A stretch of 64,000 nt of DNA, taken from contig NZ_JQBR01000005.1 in NCBI RefSeq assembly GCF_001438655.1, positions 97,780 to 161,779 of the forward strand, written 5' to 3'. Below the pieces are notes generated by a model. That model made no database searches, was not told the origin of the DNA, and worked only from the letters and a program-made list of their open reading frames with translations. Each line of letters opens with the position of its first letter. Position 1 is the stretch's first letter. Shown piece by piece: positions 45,101 to 53,190 of this stretch. The stretch comes from Pediococcus cellicola. Its GTDB lineage: Bacteria; Bacillota; Bacilli; Lactobacillales; Lactobacillaceae. Both the position numbers and the translations under genes were made by a program.

Positions 45101-45376
45101 GGATTGAACTTGACGGGTGCCGACATGGTGGTATTGGTAGATTTGTGGTGGAATCCAGCCGTGGAAGATCAAGCAACCGCACGAGCCCACCGAATTGGTC
45201 AAAAGAAGCAGGTGGACGTCTTCCGGCTGATTACCAAAGGCACGATTGAAGAACAAATCTATAAATTACAAGAAAAGAAACGTAATTTTGTTGATCAGGT
45301 TCTTAATGGCACAGAAAATAAGGGCTCATTAACGGAAGAAGAAGTTCGTTTAATCTTGGGTATTGAGACCAAGTAG
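42113..45376 (+). CDS. SWIM zinc-finger SNF2/HepA family DNA translocase
   Basis: A 1087-residue protein. A SWIM zinc-binding motif lies near residues 58-68 (CTCPYFPDNGFCKH). A long middle region and the bacterial SNF2-associated domain follow. The helicase core starts near 640: ADEMGLGKT (Walker A), VLDEAQFVKN (DEAQ box), ALSGTPIENR (motif III), then ISLKAGGTGLNLTGADMV and ATARAHRIGQ (motifs V and VI). All ATPase motifs are intact. Such enzymes remodel DNA-protein complexes such as stalled RNA polymerase; the precise role is unknown. GTGGAG precedes the ATG. Confidence 0.9.
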   Translation: MRRRIMPARIWDRGKKLFSNGKVKIENIDKGNREVVATVYGTYAYEVHVNQGDPSKDSCTCPYFPDNGFCKHIAAVVEYFKSAGQPIETLFDDPQKVEPTDTQTLKKTPVISFPEIKMVNKKKSQADLRGERFFKNLDLPQPQYYKRLSEVPLVDLDLEVTLIAGTVTKGWNYAAENRLFLRFHIANKLEQKFYVVNDLDRFLKAYQSQGVFKTTSNISFLLDKHAFSKPDRALLDLMMTTGSANFDGNSSLDLKKFFLLEASLVPDFLKHLQELPHFHFQQGEKSAVFDEISYQPFRPEDGLIQGKLIQDDDGYQLTIHSGFQISIPSSALIVNQNEIYQTSTNQMIMIDHVISRYQAIMQPSGIADETPGEMHFGWGSEAQLNKFVAAFKQIGVLELPADFITTQMTPHFDLRRKNTKLQLQLSYDYNGKLFDSNEIQQVSQSLRNLEKEDQTQDYLSHLKFSLQNGLWEKTFKDPDVLYAFFTRELPNLRQNGLVTVSEDLQSLWHDSKDLNPEVSVSEKAGLLSVKFSLKGVDEDDVDAVLGQLDLQRPYITQPDGSLVLVDDAFRKVSQALVNIRQQGKFKHGELKVHASQAFAVQAALQGTAKFDEKFKQLAENLAHPENYPIAQSHPIHGSLRPYQTIGVKWLEMLDSYHFGGILADEMGLGKTVQMIAFLLNHLDPEKPNLIVSPASLIYNWQEEFNKFAPEITAQVIDGNKAHRASLIAKKDADVLITSYNSARLDVSAYNSRKINYLVLDEAQFVKNSSTKTNQSIRNLQRKNAFALSGTPIENRVEELWAIFEIVMPGLLPSKKAFKKLTAAEVAVRVKPFILRREKAVVLKDIPAKVEANLYNELTQKQKTVYLAQLKQMQVKVQGMTGANFVKNKLAILAGLTRLRQICDTPALYLKDYKGDSGKLEQLTEILRQAEENNRHVLIFSQFTGMLAIIEKELQKQHLAHYVLEGNTKPKERLKMVNAFNANERNIFLISLKAGGTGLNLTGADMVVLVDLWWNPAVEDQATARAHRIGQKKQVDVFRLITKGTIEEQIYKLQEKKRNFVDQVLNGTENKGSLTEEEVRLILGIETK

Positions 45377-45404
45377 GCAAAGTCAGTGATGGCTTTGTTT
45401 TTTT
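45377..45404 (+). terminator. terminator after the SNF2 gene
   Basis: GCAAAGTC (from 45377) pairs with GGCTTTG (45391-45397), followed by a T-run. Confidence 0.75.
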
Positions 45405-45487
45405 GCACAAACTAAATTTTCCGTGATTGACCATCGACAGCAAGTCGACCATACTAAGCACAATAACGTCTCAAAAGGGGAATCAGC

Positions 45488-46207
45488 ATGGCAACTTGGT
45501 TATTGATTTTCATTCCAGCATTATTGGCTGGTATCGTTCAAGGATTGACAGGTTTTGGCGCCGTAATTATCATGATGACGATTTTCCCATTTATCTTACC
45601 TATCGCATCGGCGGCTGGAATCGCCGGACTGAGTATGTTGGCAAGTATGATTGGATTAACCTATAGATATCGGCATGATTTTAAATTAAAACGGGTTTTG
45701 GTACCTTTTATTGTTTATGCAGCGGTTGCCACGTGGTCGGTGCATCTTAGTAACGTTTTGAATCCTCATATCATGCGGATGTTGTTAGGGGGCCTACTAG
45801 TGGCGCTATTTTTGTATTTTACGTTGGTCAAAAATTCGAGTGAACGTCACTATCCGTGGTATATTGCGGGTTGTTTCATGGTAATTTCTGGATTTTTCAA
45901 TGGCTTGTTAGGAATTGGAGGACCTCTAATGGCACTTTATTTCTTATCATTGTCTAAATCGATTCCAGAATACACAGCTAGCATCCAGGGCTTTTTCTTG
46001 ATTGATGCCTTTTATATTAATAGTGTGCGGGTTGGCAATGGCATTTTAGGGCTGCATGATGTGCCATACATACTAGTTGGGATGGTTGCGGCTGGGATTG
46101 GAACCATTATTGCGGCAAGAATCGCGAATAAACTTGATGACCAAACGTTTAGAAAATGGATTTACCGTTTTATCGGACTTAGTGGGATTTATTATTTGTT
46201 CTTTTAG
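45488..46207 (+). CDS. TSUP (TauE/SafE) family permease
   Basis: A 239-residue membrane protein with seven to eight hydrophobic spans. It shows the TSUP pattern: an N-terminal VQGLTGFGAVIIMM segment and its repeat-like counterpart FFNGLLGIGGPLMALYFL near residue 135. The family exports or imports sulfite, sulfonates, organosulfur acids or other small anions; no neighbouring gene points to the substrate. AAAGGGG precedes the ATG. Confidence 0.87.
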   Translation: MATWLLIFIPALLAGIVQGLTGFGAVIIMMTIFPFILPIASAAGIAGLSMLASMIGLTYRYRHDFKLKRVLVPFIVYAAVATWSVHLSNVLNPHIMRMLLGGLLVALFLYFTLVKNSSERHYPWYIAGCFMVISGFFNGLLGIGGPLMALYFLSLSKSIPEYTASIQGFFLIDAFYINSVRVGNGILGLHDVPYILVGMVAAGIGTIIAARIANKLDDQTFRKWIYRFIGLSGIYYLFF

Positions 46208-46551
46208 TGGTGGTGAGTTGAATCATAGGGATAGCAAGGGTTCTAAATGAGTTAGTATGTTTTCGATGAACTTCGAAAATAAATTTATCATTGGCAATCT
46301 GGTGGCATTCATTATTAACAATAGATATGTTCTATAAAATGGTTTTGTATTCCACATTATATGTAGTATGATATGCTTGATAGAGAGTAGATCAAATGAT
46401 TAACAGGTCTAATAGTTGATACTCTGAAAATAAAGAGTAAACTATTTTAATAGGCTGTGTTAAAAATTCGTTATAACCTATTTTAAGCTTTTTAGCACAG
46501 AATTAAGTCTTAATAATGAGCATAAAAAGCGTGATGTGGAGGCAAGCTTCA
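46208..46551. other. intergenic region upstream of gntR with hairpin and operator-like site
   Basis: No gene is seen. CTGTG-TAAAAA near 46455-46466 pairs with TTTTTAGCACAG (46490-46501 region) with one mismatch, a possible leader hairpin. GTTATAAC at 46470-46477 matches the centre of the perfect palindrome found after gntR at 47281-47304, so it may be a second, weaker binding site for autoregulation. Confidence 0.5.
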
Positions 46552-47262
46552 ATGAAGGAAGCACCAAAATATGAAATTGTGGCGGATCATTTACGGCAAC
46601 AAATTTTAGAAAAAGAATTTACCATTAATGAGCAGCTGCCACAAGAAAATGCCATTGCTGATGCCTATAATGTAAGCCGAATTACAGTTCGTAAGGCATT
46701 AGATATTTTGGTAGATGAAAATTTAATTTATCGCATTCAAGGATCAGGGACTTTTGTTAAAGATAATCAGCCTCACGAAACAGGGGCGAAGGAAGAAAGC
46801 CTGGAAATTTTTGATTTTTCGAAATTCAAAGTCAAACTTTTGAATTTTGCTGTTGATAAACCAAATTCAGATATTATGGATCAACTGAATGTTACGGCAT
46901 TTGATTTTACTTACGAAATAGAACGGCTGATTCTTGATGAAGATGATGAAGTTGTTGCGTTTCAAAAGATTTACATGCCAGCTAAAGTTATCCAAGGGAT
47001 GCGAATGGATGTTTTGAAGGGCTCAATCTACGAGTTCTTAACAGAAGATCAAGGCTTGGTATTAGGATCGGCTATTCGAACGCTGTCCAGCGAAATTGCG
47101 AACGACAATACCGTTAAAATTATGAATTTAAAAGCTGCTGAACCTTTACTGACTATGGAGCAACGATCGTTTCTAGAAAACGGCCAAATCTTCGAGTATG
47201 TATATAATTATATAAGACCATCAAAATTTTCTTTACACGAATCGATTAATCTAACGGATTAA
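46552..47262 (+). CDS. GntR family (HutC/UTRA) transcriptional regulator
   Basis: A 236-residue regulator starting at ATG 46552, nine bases after GGAGG; an in-frame upstream start at 46516 lacks such a site. The winged helix spans about residues 5-70 (DAYNVSRITVRKALDILVDE, then LIYRIQGSGTFV). The rest matches the UTRA ligand domain of HutC-like proteins, which bind small molecules, often sugar phosphates. It stands before the PTS/GH1 operon, with a 24-bp palindrome in between, so it probably represses that operon until a phosphorylated beta-glucoside is present. Confidence 0.9.
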   Translation: MKEAPKYEIVADHLRQQILEKEFTINEQLPQENAIADAYNVSRITVRKALDILVDENLIYRIQGSGTFVKDNQPHETGAKEESLEIFDFSKFKVKLLNFAVDKPNSDIMDQLNVTAFDFTYEIERLILDEDDEVVAFQKIYMPAKVIQGMRMDVLKGSIYEFLTEDQGLVLGSAIRTLSSEIANDNTVKIMNLKAAEPLLTMEQRSFLENGQIFEYVYNYIRPSKFSLHESINLTD

Positions 47263-47275
47263 TCGGTTTTTATTT
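47243..47275 (+). terminator. terminator after gntR
   Basis: CGATTAAT (47243-47250) pairs with ATTAATCG (47258-47265), followed by a T-rich tail; the stop codon of gntR lies in the right arm. Confidence 0.75.
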
Positions 47276-47280
47276 TTGTC

Positions 47281-47304
47281 TATAATTTGTTATAACAAAT
47301 TATA
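47281..47304. promoter_or_regulatory. 24-bp perfect palindrome, likely GntR operator
   Basis: The half-site TATAATTTGTTA is followed directly by its exact reverse complement. It lies just upstream of the PTS operon promoter and next to gntR. Confidence 0.75.
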
Positions 47305-47312
47305 AATAGGTA

Positions 47313-47341
47313 TTGCTTTTAAAAAAGTCTGGATGTATACT
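47313..47341 (+). promoter_or_regulatory. promoter of the first beta-glucoside PTS operon
   Basis: TTGCTT (47313-47318) and TATACT (47336-47341) with a 17-bp gap, directly downstream of the GntR palindrome. Confidence 0.7.
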
Positions 47342-47344
47342 CAA

Positions 47345-47362
47345 AATGTAAGCGATATCAAA
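47345..47362. promoter_or_regulatory. cre site (CcpA) of the first PTS operon
   Basis: AATGTAAGCGATATCAAA matches the Bacillus cre consensus WWTGNAARCGNWWWCAWW at every position. It covers the expected transcription start, so CcpA binding would repress. Confidence 0.85.
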
Positions 47363-47402
47363 ACGGCCGTTGATGTCAAATAACATATTGGAGGTATGGA
47401 TC

Positions 47403-47717
47403 ATGGCACAGTTAAAAATCGCATTGTTTTGTAGCGGCGGTATGTCAAGCAGTTTAGCAGGTGCAAACATGCAAAAAGTGTTTGATAAAGAAGGCAAAGA
47501 TGTTCAAGTCGATGCCTATGATTTAGGGATGGTTGATGAAGTTGGTGATGAAGTTGACGTCATCATGCTTGCCCCACAGATTAGTTGGGATTATGACGCA
47601 GTTAAGAAGAGCTTTCCAGATAAAAAAGTTATCAAATTGACGATGCAAGAATTTGGCAGTATGAGTGGGCAAGTTTTGATTGATCGATTGACGAAGGAAG
47701 GTATTGAGTATGAATGA
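47403..47717 (+). CDS. PTS lactose/cellobiose-type IIB component
   Basis: A 104-residue cytoplasmic phosphocarrier. The phosphorylated Cys is Cys10 in IALFCSGGMSSS, the typical cellobiose-IIB loop. I chose the ATG at 47403, eight bases after GGAGG. It passes phosphate from IIA (49128-49457) to the sugar transported by IIC. First gene of the GntR-controlled operon; its end overlaps the IIC start. Confidence 0.92.
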   Translation: MAQLKIALFCSGGMSSSLAGANMQKVFDKEGKDVQVDAYDLGMVDEVGDEVDVIMLAPQISWDYDAVKKSFPDKKVIKLTMQEFGSMSGQVLIDRLTKEGIEYE

Positions 47718-49104
47718 CAAACCGAGTCGAATGCAACGATTTCAAGCAAAATTTACACAAGTAGCCGGAAAAATAGCTGCCAATAAATTATTATTAACAC
47801 TTCGTGATTCATTCATTATTGTGGCAGCTACATCGATGATCGCTGGTTTTGCTATTATGATCCAAAATGTTTTCATCGATCCAACGAACGGTTTGATTTT
47901 TGGTAAACAGGGAATTGGGCTAGGGCGCTTAATTAGTGGTTCTTGGACAGCTTGGGCAAGCTCTGGCCTGTTCAAAGGATTGACTGCCATTGGTAATATG
48001 ATTGGTTTGATTTCAAATGGATCATTAAATACATTTGCGGTGTTACTAGTGGTTATTTTCTCAAATACTTTTTCAAGAAAATATTTTCCAAAGAGTAAGG
48101 AACATATGACATCCGTTTTGTATGCCTTAGGGGCATTCTTTATCTGTATGCCATGGAAATTCCAATATACGCCAACAACGGGATCTACTAAGCCCATTGA
48201 AATTCTTAATTATATGGATACAACCTATTTTGGGACTAAAGGGGTTTTTGCAGCTCTCTTGATTTCTGGATTTGCCGTTTGGATCTACAATAAGATGTTG
48301 CAAACTAACTTTACAATTAAAATGCCAGATTCAGTTCCACCAGCAGTAGGTCGTAGTTTTGAATCGTTAATTCCTGGTGTAATTACAATGGGTGTGTTCA
48401 TTATTTTGACAGCTCTTTCTACCGGATTTACTGGTGAAACAATGCCTGAATTACTATTAACATTGTTGCAAAAACCAGCATTGGCGATTTCCGGAACCGG
48501 ATTTTTTGCCTTCATTTCTCAAACTACTTGGAGTTTACTTCAGTGGTTTGGGATTCATCCAACTTCAATTTGGGGACCAATTTTCGGATTAACTTGGAAT
48601 ATCAATGATACACAAAATATGTTGGGGCAAGCACATCACATCTATTCAACTTTGTTTATGAACTTCTCTACTGTTGCTGCTGGATCTTGTTCAGTTTCAC
48701 CAGTATTGGCACTCATGCTATTCTCCAAGAGATTAGCAGCCAAAAAAGTTTCTAAGATTGCGTTAATGCCAGCAATCTTCAATATTTCTGAACCAGTTAC
48801 TTTCGGATTACCGATTATTTTAAACCCACTTTACTTTATTCCTTGGTTAGTGGCTCAGCCTTTAGCATTCTACATTGGGTTGTTCTTTATTAAGATTGGG
48901 TTCATCGGACCAATTGTTAATAATGTTCCTTGGACCGTACCGACACTCCTTTCAGGACTACTTTACACAGGTTCAATTAAAGGACTAATTGTCCAGGCCA
49001 TTATTGTAGCCGCCACAACGGCAATTTATATTCCATTTATTCAAATGGATAACAAGATTAATCCAGATGGGGATCTTGTTGATAAAGCCGTTGCAGAAGA
49101 TTAG
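47710..49104 (+). CDS. PTS lactose/cellobiose-type IIC permease
   Basis: A 464-residue membrane protein with about ten spans. Cellobiose-IIC landmarks: MPDSVPPAVGRSFESLIPG, the LQWFGIHPTSIWGP block and NISEPVTFGLPIILNP, whose Glu contributes to sugar binding. It imports and phosphorylates a beta-glucoside together with IIB and IIA. The start ATG at 47710 lies inside the end of the IIB gene (eight-base overlap), implying translational coupling. Confidence 0.92.
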   Translation: MNDKPSRMQRFQAKFTQVAGKIAANKLLLTLRDSFIIVAATSMIAGFAIMIQNVFIDPTNGLIFGKQGIGLGRLISGSWTAWASSGLFKGLTAIGNMIGLISNGSLNTFAVLLVVIFSNTFSRKYFPKSKEHMTSVLYALGAFFICMPWKFQYTPTTGSTKPIEILNYMDTTYFGTKGVFAALLISGFAVWIYNKMLQTNFTIKMPDSVPPAVGRSFESLIPGVITMGVFIILTALSTGFTGETMPELLLTLLQKPALAISGTGFFAFISQTTWSLLQWFGIHPTSIWGPIFGLTWNINDTQNMLGQAHHIYSTLFMNFSTVAAGSCSVSPVLALMLFSKRLAAKKVSKIALMPAIFNISEPVTFGLPIILNPLYFIPWLVAQPLAFYIGLFFIKIGFIGPIVNNVPWTVPTLLSGLLYTGSIKGLIVQAIIVAATTAIYIPFIQMDNKINPDGDLVDKAVAED

Positions 49105-49127
49105 CAAAAATAAGTAGGTGAAAGAGA

Positions 49128-49457
49128 ATGGATGAAAAACAATTACAAAAGGCAATGCAGCTGATTTCCATTGCAGGAGATTCTAAGTCGCAATCAATTC
49201 AAGCGATGCAATTGGCTGAAGAAGGTAAGATTGAAGATGCCCAGCAACATCTAAAAGACGCGAGAAAAACTTTACATGAAGCACATAATATTCAAACGGG
49301 TTGGATGACTGAAGAGATGAATGGTGCGCAAATTGAGAAATCTTTGTTATTAATTCATTCGCAGGATCACTTTATGTCAGCGGATATTATGTTGACAGTT
49401 GCTGAAAAGGTGATTAACTTACATCAAGAAATTAAGTCCTTAAAAACCGAGGCGTAG
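49128..49457 (+). CDS. PTS lactose/cellobiose-type IIA component
   Basis: A 109-residue helical phosphocarrier. The active His is His77 in LLLIHSQDHFMSAD, the conserved IIA-Lac/Cel motif. It accepts phosphate from HPr and donates it to IIB. The order IIB, IIC, IIA followed by an esterase and a GH1 enzyme defines a complete uptake and breakdown operon. AGGTGAAAGAG precedes the ATG. Confidence 0.92.
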   Translation: MDEKQLQKAMQLISIAGDSKSQSIQAMQLAEEGKIEDAQQHLKDARKTLHEAHNIQTGWMTEEMNGAQIEKSLLLIHSQDHFMSADIMLTVAEKVINLHQEIKSLKTEA

Positions 49458-49463
49458 ACTGAG

Positions 49464-50963
49464 ATGAATAACGGAGAGCTAGGGTTTGAAGACATCTTCT
49501 CGGATAATATGGTATTGCCACGAAACAAGGCGTTTCACATTGCCGGATTTGCTCGGTCCCAAGCACAGGTAACGGTTAACATTGGGCAGAATTGTCAATC
49601 TGCGCAAGCAAATTCAGATGGAAAATGGGTGGTACGTTTCCCTGCAATGCATGATGAATTAGTTAGTATTACGGCAAAATCAGCAGAGGGACAGTGTAGC
49701 GTTCAAAATGTGCATTTTGGTCAAGTTCATTTGTTAGCGGGTCAGTCGAATATTGAATATCAGTTAGTTGATGACCAAGAATACAATCAGTTAGTGAAAC
49801 AAATTAAGAAACAAAGTGCCTATTTTTATAATGTACCTAAGGTTGAGTACCAAAATGCAGATGGTTCAGTTATTCCAGAGGATTTGGCAAGGCCGCAATG
49901 GCAACAAGTCACACCAGAGACAATCGGTGAATTGTCGGCAATTGGATTTTACATGTTGCAGCAGTTATTACATGACTTTCCTGACCAGGTTATTGGAATA
50001 GTTGATTGCTATAAAGGTGGGACTTCGGCTTCTTCGTGGCTTCCCCAATCAGTATTAAAAGCCGATTCTGAACTTAAAGCGACGTTCATTGTGCCGTTTG
50101 AACAACAAGTGACTGGAAAAACAGCAGTTGATTTTAAAAAGGAATTAGAAGCCTATCAAAAAAAGGTTGAAATTCACAATGTGAAATTGGCCGCTTATCT
50201 CAAAAAATATCCAGAGGCCACGTTGAGTCAGGCTAAGGATACAGTTGGGCATACACCGTGGCCACCACCAATGACACCTAAAAGTTTCTTGCGACCAGGT
50301 GGTCTTTACGAAACAATGGTATTAACGATTCGGCACTATACATTTAACGATGTGGTTTGGTATCAAGGTGAAAATGATGCCCCTAATCCACAAGTGTATC
50401 CAAAGTTGTTGGAGGCATTGATTTTAAATTGGCGTGACTTGTTAGCGGATCGGGCGCTACCGTTTTATATTGTGCAACTTCCTGGTTATGCAGATGAACC
50501 CAAGGATGCTTGGGCGATGATTAGACAGGCACAATTAGAAATAGCACAAGCTGTACCGGATGTGCATCTTATTTCGATTTCGGATACTGGAGATGAGCAT
50601 AACATTCATCCAGCTTCCAAGCGCAAACCGGGGACACGAATTGGTCAGATAATTAGTGGTCTCCAATATAGCGATACCCCTTTTGTGTTCAAAGTTGAGA
50701 TACACCGCGAACGATTAATCTTATTTGTTAATCACGCGGCGACTGTGAGAGAAACGGGAACAACCACAATGGAGGTATGCATTACCGGGAAATGGTATGA
50801 AAAAAGAGTTCAACTGACAGGACGAAATGAGATCACAATTGCAAAATCTGCGGATGAAAACATTGAGTCGGTGAGGTATGCTTATCGAAACTATCCAAAA
50901 TTAACTTTATACAATGAACAAGATTTACCGGTGGCACCTTTTAAAATAAAGTTAAGTCTTTGA
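49464..50963 (+). CDS. SGNH-hydrolase, sialate O-acetylesterase family
   Basis: A 499-residue esterase-like protein without a signal peptide. The SASA/DUF303 motifs are visible: block I GQSN at about 94-96 with the Ser nucleophile, a conserved VWYQGENDA segment near residue 298 and the C-terminal HNIHPASK carrying Asp/His-type residues. Family members remove acetyl groups from sugars. It begins six bases after the IIA stop codon, inside the beta-glucoside PTS operon. Cytoplasmic de-acetylation of an imported, acetylated glucoside is therefore likely, rather than sialic acid use. The substrate is inferred. Confidence 0.82.
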   Translation: MNNGELGFEDIFSDNMVLPRNKAFHIAGFARSQAQVTVNIGQNCQSAQANSDGKWVVRFPAMHDELVSITAKSAEGQCSVQNVHFGQVHLLAGQSNIEYQLVDDQEYNQLVKQIKKQSAYFYNVPKVEYQNADGSVIPEDLARPQWQQVTPETIGELSAIGFYMLQQLLHDFPDQVIGIVDCYKGGTSASSWLPQSVLKADSELKATFIVPFEQQVTGKTAVDFKKELEAYQKKVEIHNVKLAAYLKKYPEATLSQAKDTVGHTPWPPPMTPKSFLRPGGLYETMVLTIRHYTFNDVVWYQGENDAPNPQVYPKLLEALILNWRDLLADRALPFYIVQLPGYADEPKDAWAMIRQAQLEIAQAVPDVHLISISDTGDEHNIHPASKRKPGTRIGQIISGLQYSDTPFVFKVEIHRERLILFVNHAATVRETGTTTMEVCITGKWYEKRVQLTGRNEITIAKSADENIESVRYAYRNYPKLTLYNEQDLPVAPFKIKLSL

Positions 50964-50979
50964 TGGGCGCTTTCGGTGG

Positions 50980-51021
50980 AATGACTGTATCTTGAGATTG
51001 ACTGGGATACGGTCATTTTTT
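50980..51021 (+). terminator. internal terminator before the first GH1 gene
   Basis: A 12-bp stem with one mismatch (50980-50991 with 51006-51017) followed by six T residues. It may lower GH1 expression relative to the PTS genes. Confidence 0.75.
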
Positions 51022-51058
51022 AACTGTGTTTTATAAATTAAAAGAAGGGGTTTAAAAA

Positions 51059-52429
51059 ATGAACGAACTAAAAAAAAGATTTTTCTGGGGAAATTCAACG
51101 TCCAGTATGCAAACGGAAGGAGCCTGGGATCAAGGTGGCAAAGGTAAGTCAGTATATGATATTCGGAAAGCCACACCAGAAGTTTCCGACTGGAAGGATG
51201 GTATCGACGAATATCATCGTTATCCGGAGGATTTTGATTTAATGCAGGAACTGGGCATGAATTTCTATAGATTTCAAATCTCTTGGAGTCGTGTGCAACC
51301 TAAAGGTGAAGGCGCATTTAATGAAGAAGGCATTCAATTTTATAGTGATTTGATTGATGCCTTGCTGGAGCGACATATTACTCCAATGATCTGCTTGTAT
51401 CATTTTGACATGCCATTGGAATTATCCGAAAAGTATAACGGATTTCTGAGCCGTAAAGTTTCAGATCTTTTTGTAAAGTTTGGAATTGAAATGGTTAGAC
51501 GTTTTGGAGATCGCGTGAAATATTGGATTACCTTTAATGAACAAAATCTATACAATCAGTGGGGAGCTTCAACTTTTGCAGGAAATCTGCATAAAAAAGA
51601 AGGCATTAATGAGGTTTACCAAATTGCCCATAATGTCATGATGGCGCATGTTCAGGTGGCTAATTATATTCATGAACAAACAGACTGCAAAATCGGAGGC
51701 ATGTTAGCCTATACAGAAATATATCCAGCAACTGCGCGCCCACGTGATATTCAAGTCGCACGTGAGATACAAGAATTTTCCAACAATAATCTGTTGGACG
51801 TTTTTGCTGAGGGACATTACTCACAAGCAGTTTTAACACACATTAAAAATTTCCACATTGATGCTGGATTTAAGCCGGGTGATTTTGAAATTTTAAGCAA
51901 ATGTCGTAGTGACTACATGTGTTTTAGTTACTACCGGAGTACTGTTGTGAATTCTGAAAAAATCCCGGAGAACTGCTCAGTAGATGATTACCTTAAGTAT
52001 GGTGGAGAGGGTAATCCATATGTTGAGAAGACGCCAAATTACGGATGGGAGATCGATCCACTCGGGTTTCGTGACATCTTAAACAAAATATATCATCGTT
52101 ACCAAATTCCGATATTTCCAATTGAAAATGGTATTGGTGTGCAGGAAAGCTACTATAATGAGGAAATTCAAGATGATTATCGCATTGACTATATGCGCGC
52201 TCATATTCAGGCTTTGAAGGACGCCGTTGAGAAGGATGGTGTAGACGTCATCGGCTACTTAGGTTGGGGATTAATTGACTTGCCTAGTTCTGCGGGAGAT
52301 ATGCGCAAACGTTATGGCGTGGTTTATGTTAATCGCACGAATCACGATTTGAAAGATATGAAACGAGTACCTAAAAAGAGTTTTTACTGGTTGAAAGCTG
52401 TTATTGACAGCAATGGCAAAAATTTGTGA
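51059..52429 (+). CDS. GH1 6-phospho-beta-glucosidase (first of four)
   Basis: A 456-residue family 1 glycoside hydrolase. The acid/base is Glu161 in TFNEQN and the nucleophile Glu356 in PIENGIG. Near the C-terminus MRKRYGVVYVN and KKSFYWL form the phosphate-binding signature of 6-phospho-beta-glucosidases. It hydrolyses the phosphorylated glucoside brought in by the upstream PTS. GAAGGGG precedes the ATG. A broken ROK kinase gene follows. Confidence 0.92.
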   Translation: MNELKKRFFWGNSTSSMQTEGAWDQGGKGKSVYDIRKATPEVSDWKDGIDEYHRYPEDFDLMQELGMNFYRFQISWSRVQPKGEGAFNEEGIQFYSDLIDALLERHITPMICLYHFDMPLELSEKYNGFLSRKVSDLFVKFGIEMVRRFGDRVKYWITFNEQNLYNQWGASTFAGNLHKKEGINEVYQIAHNVMMAHVQVANYIHEQTDCKIGGMLAYTEIYPATARPRDIQVAREIQEFSNNNLLDVFAEGHYSQAVLTHIKNFHIDAGFKPGDFEILSKCRSDYMCFSYYRSTVVNSEKIPENCSVDDYLKYGGEGNPYVEKTPNYGWEIDPLGFRDILNKIYHRYQIPIFPIENGIGVQESYYNEEIQDDYRIDYMRAHIQALKDAVEKDGVDVIGYLGWGLIDLPSSAGDMRKRYGVVYVNRTNHDLKDMKRVPKKSFYWLKAVIDSNGKNL

Positions 52430-52457
52430 TTCGGATAGAGATAGTGGTGGGGGACAT

Positions 52458-53105
52458 GTGAAAAATATATTAGTAATCGATGTTGGTGGAAGTTCAATAA
52501 AATGTGGTGTTTGAAAAAATGAGAAGTTGTCTAAGCTTAAAAGTAGAAAAACGCCAGCTACTCGGAAAGAGATGAAAGCTGTCTTTTTAGATATCAAAAA
52601 TGAATTAAATGATGAATGATAGAGAATTTCTATTAGTATTGCAGGTGCCGTTAATCTCAACAAAGGGATTATCTATGGAACAAGCGCTATCCCGAATATA
52701 CACCGTTTCCGATTGAAAAAACAGTTGACCCAACTCTTTGGCATGAAGGTAACAATAACAAAATAGTTCATAGAAAAACAAAATAACCAAAAAAATTATG
52801 AAGGAACAGATATGTTTGCATTAGCAGAAATTCAGAATGAACAGGCAATCAGAAGTGTAGAAGTGTTGTACACTTCCTTAAGTATAGGCATATTGAATCT
52901 AGAAGGTAGTTTTGATCCTGATAAGATTTTAATTGGTGGCGGAATTTCGAAAAGGCCTGATTTAATTTCTGAATTGCAAAAACAGTTTAAAGCCCTTGGG
53001 GTGGCTAAACATACTGAAGGCCTGGATACGCGAATTATGTTATGTAAATATTTAGCAGAATCCAATATGATTGGTATAGTTTATCATTTTGAACTTGAAA
53101 AATAA
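52458..53105 (+). pseudogene. ROK-family sugar kinase pseudogene
   Basis: From GTG 52458 the frame reads VKNILVIDVGGSSIKCGV, the ATP-binding start of ROK glucokinases, and then hits an in-frame TGA. The same frame continues with two more stops near 52617 and the recognisable ISIAGAVNLNKGIIYG segment, then breaks. The C-terminal part resumes at about 52812 (SIGILNLEGSFDPDK, IGGGISKRPDLI) to 53105. The central third, with the catalytic Asp and the zinc-binding motif, is deleted. The intact gene would have phosphorylated free glucose released by the operon's hydrolase. Confidence 0.85.
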
Positions 53106-53112
53106 AAAGCAC

Positions 53113-53141
53113 TTGCATTATGTATCCGTTTGCATTAATAT
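53113..53141 (+). promoter_or_regulatory. promoter of the LicT-controlled operon with cre in the spacer
   Basis: TTGCAT (53113-53118) and TAATAT (53136-53141) with a 17-bp gap. ATGTATCCGTTTGCA (53120-53134) matches the cre consensus WTGNAANCGNWNNCW with one mismatch and fills the spacer, so CcpA should block the promoter. Confidence 0.75.
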
Positions 53142-53153
53142 AGTAAACGTCAG

Positions 53154-53185
53154 AAGGATCATTACTCCTCGGGAGGTGTCACCTT
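53154..53185 (+). promoter_or_regulatory. ribonucleic antiterminator (RAT) for the BglG/LicT protein
   Basis: AAGGATCATTACTCC followed by GGGAGGTGTCACCTT resembles the conserved RAT hairpin of bgl/lic operons (GGATTGTTACT...GGCA--ACC). Its 3' end (CCT at 53182-53184) can also pair with AGG at 53236-53238 of the terminator, the expected switch between the two RNA folds. Confidence 0.75.
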
Positions 53186-53190
53186 CTAAA

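Noticed and set aside
49464..50963. Sialic acid metabolism as function of the SGNH esterase
   Set aside because: No sialidase, sialic acid transporter or nan genes are nearby; the gene is embedded in a beta-glucoside operon.
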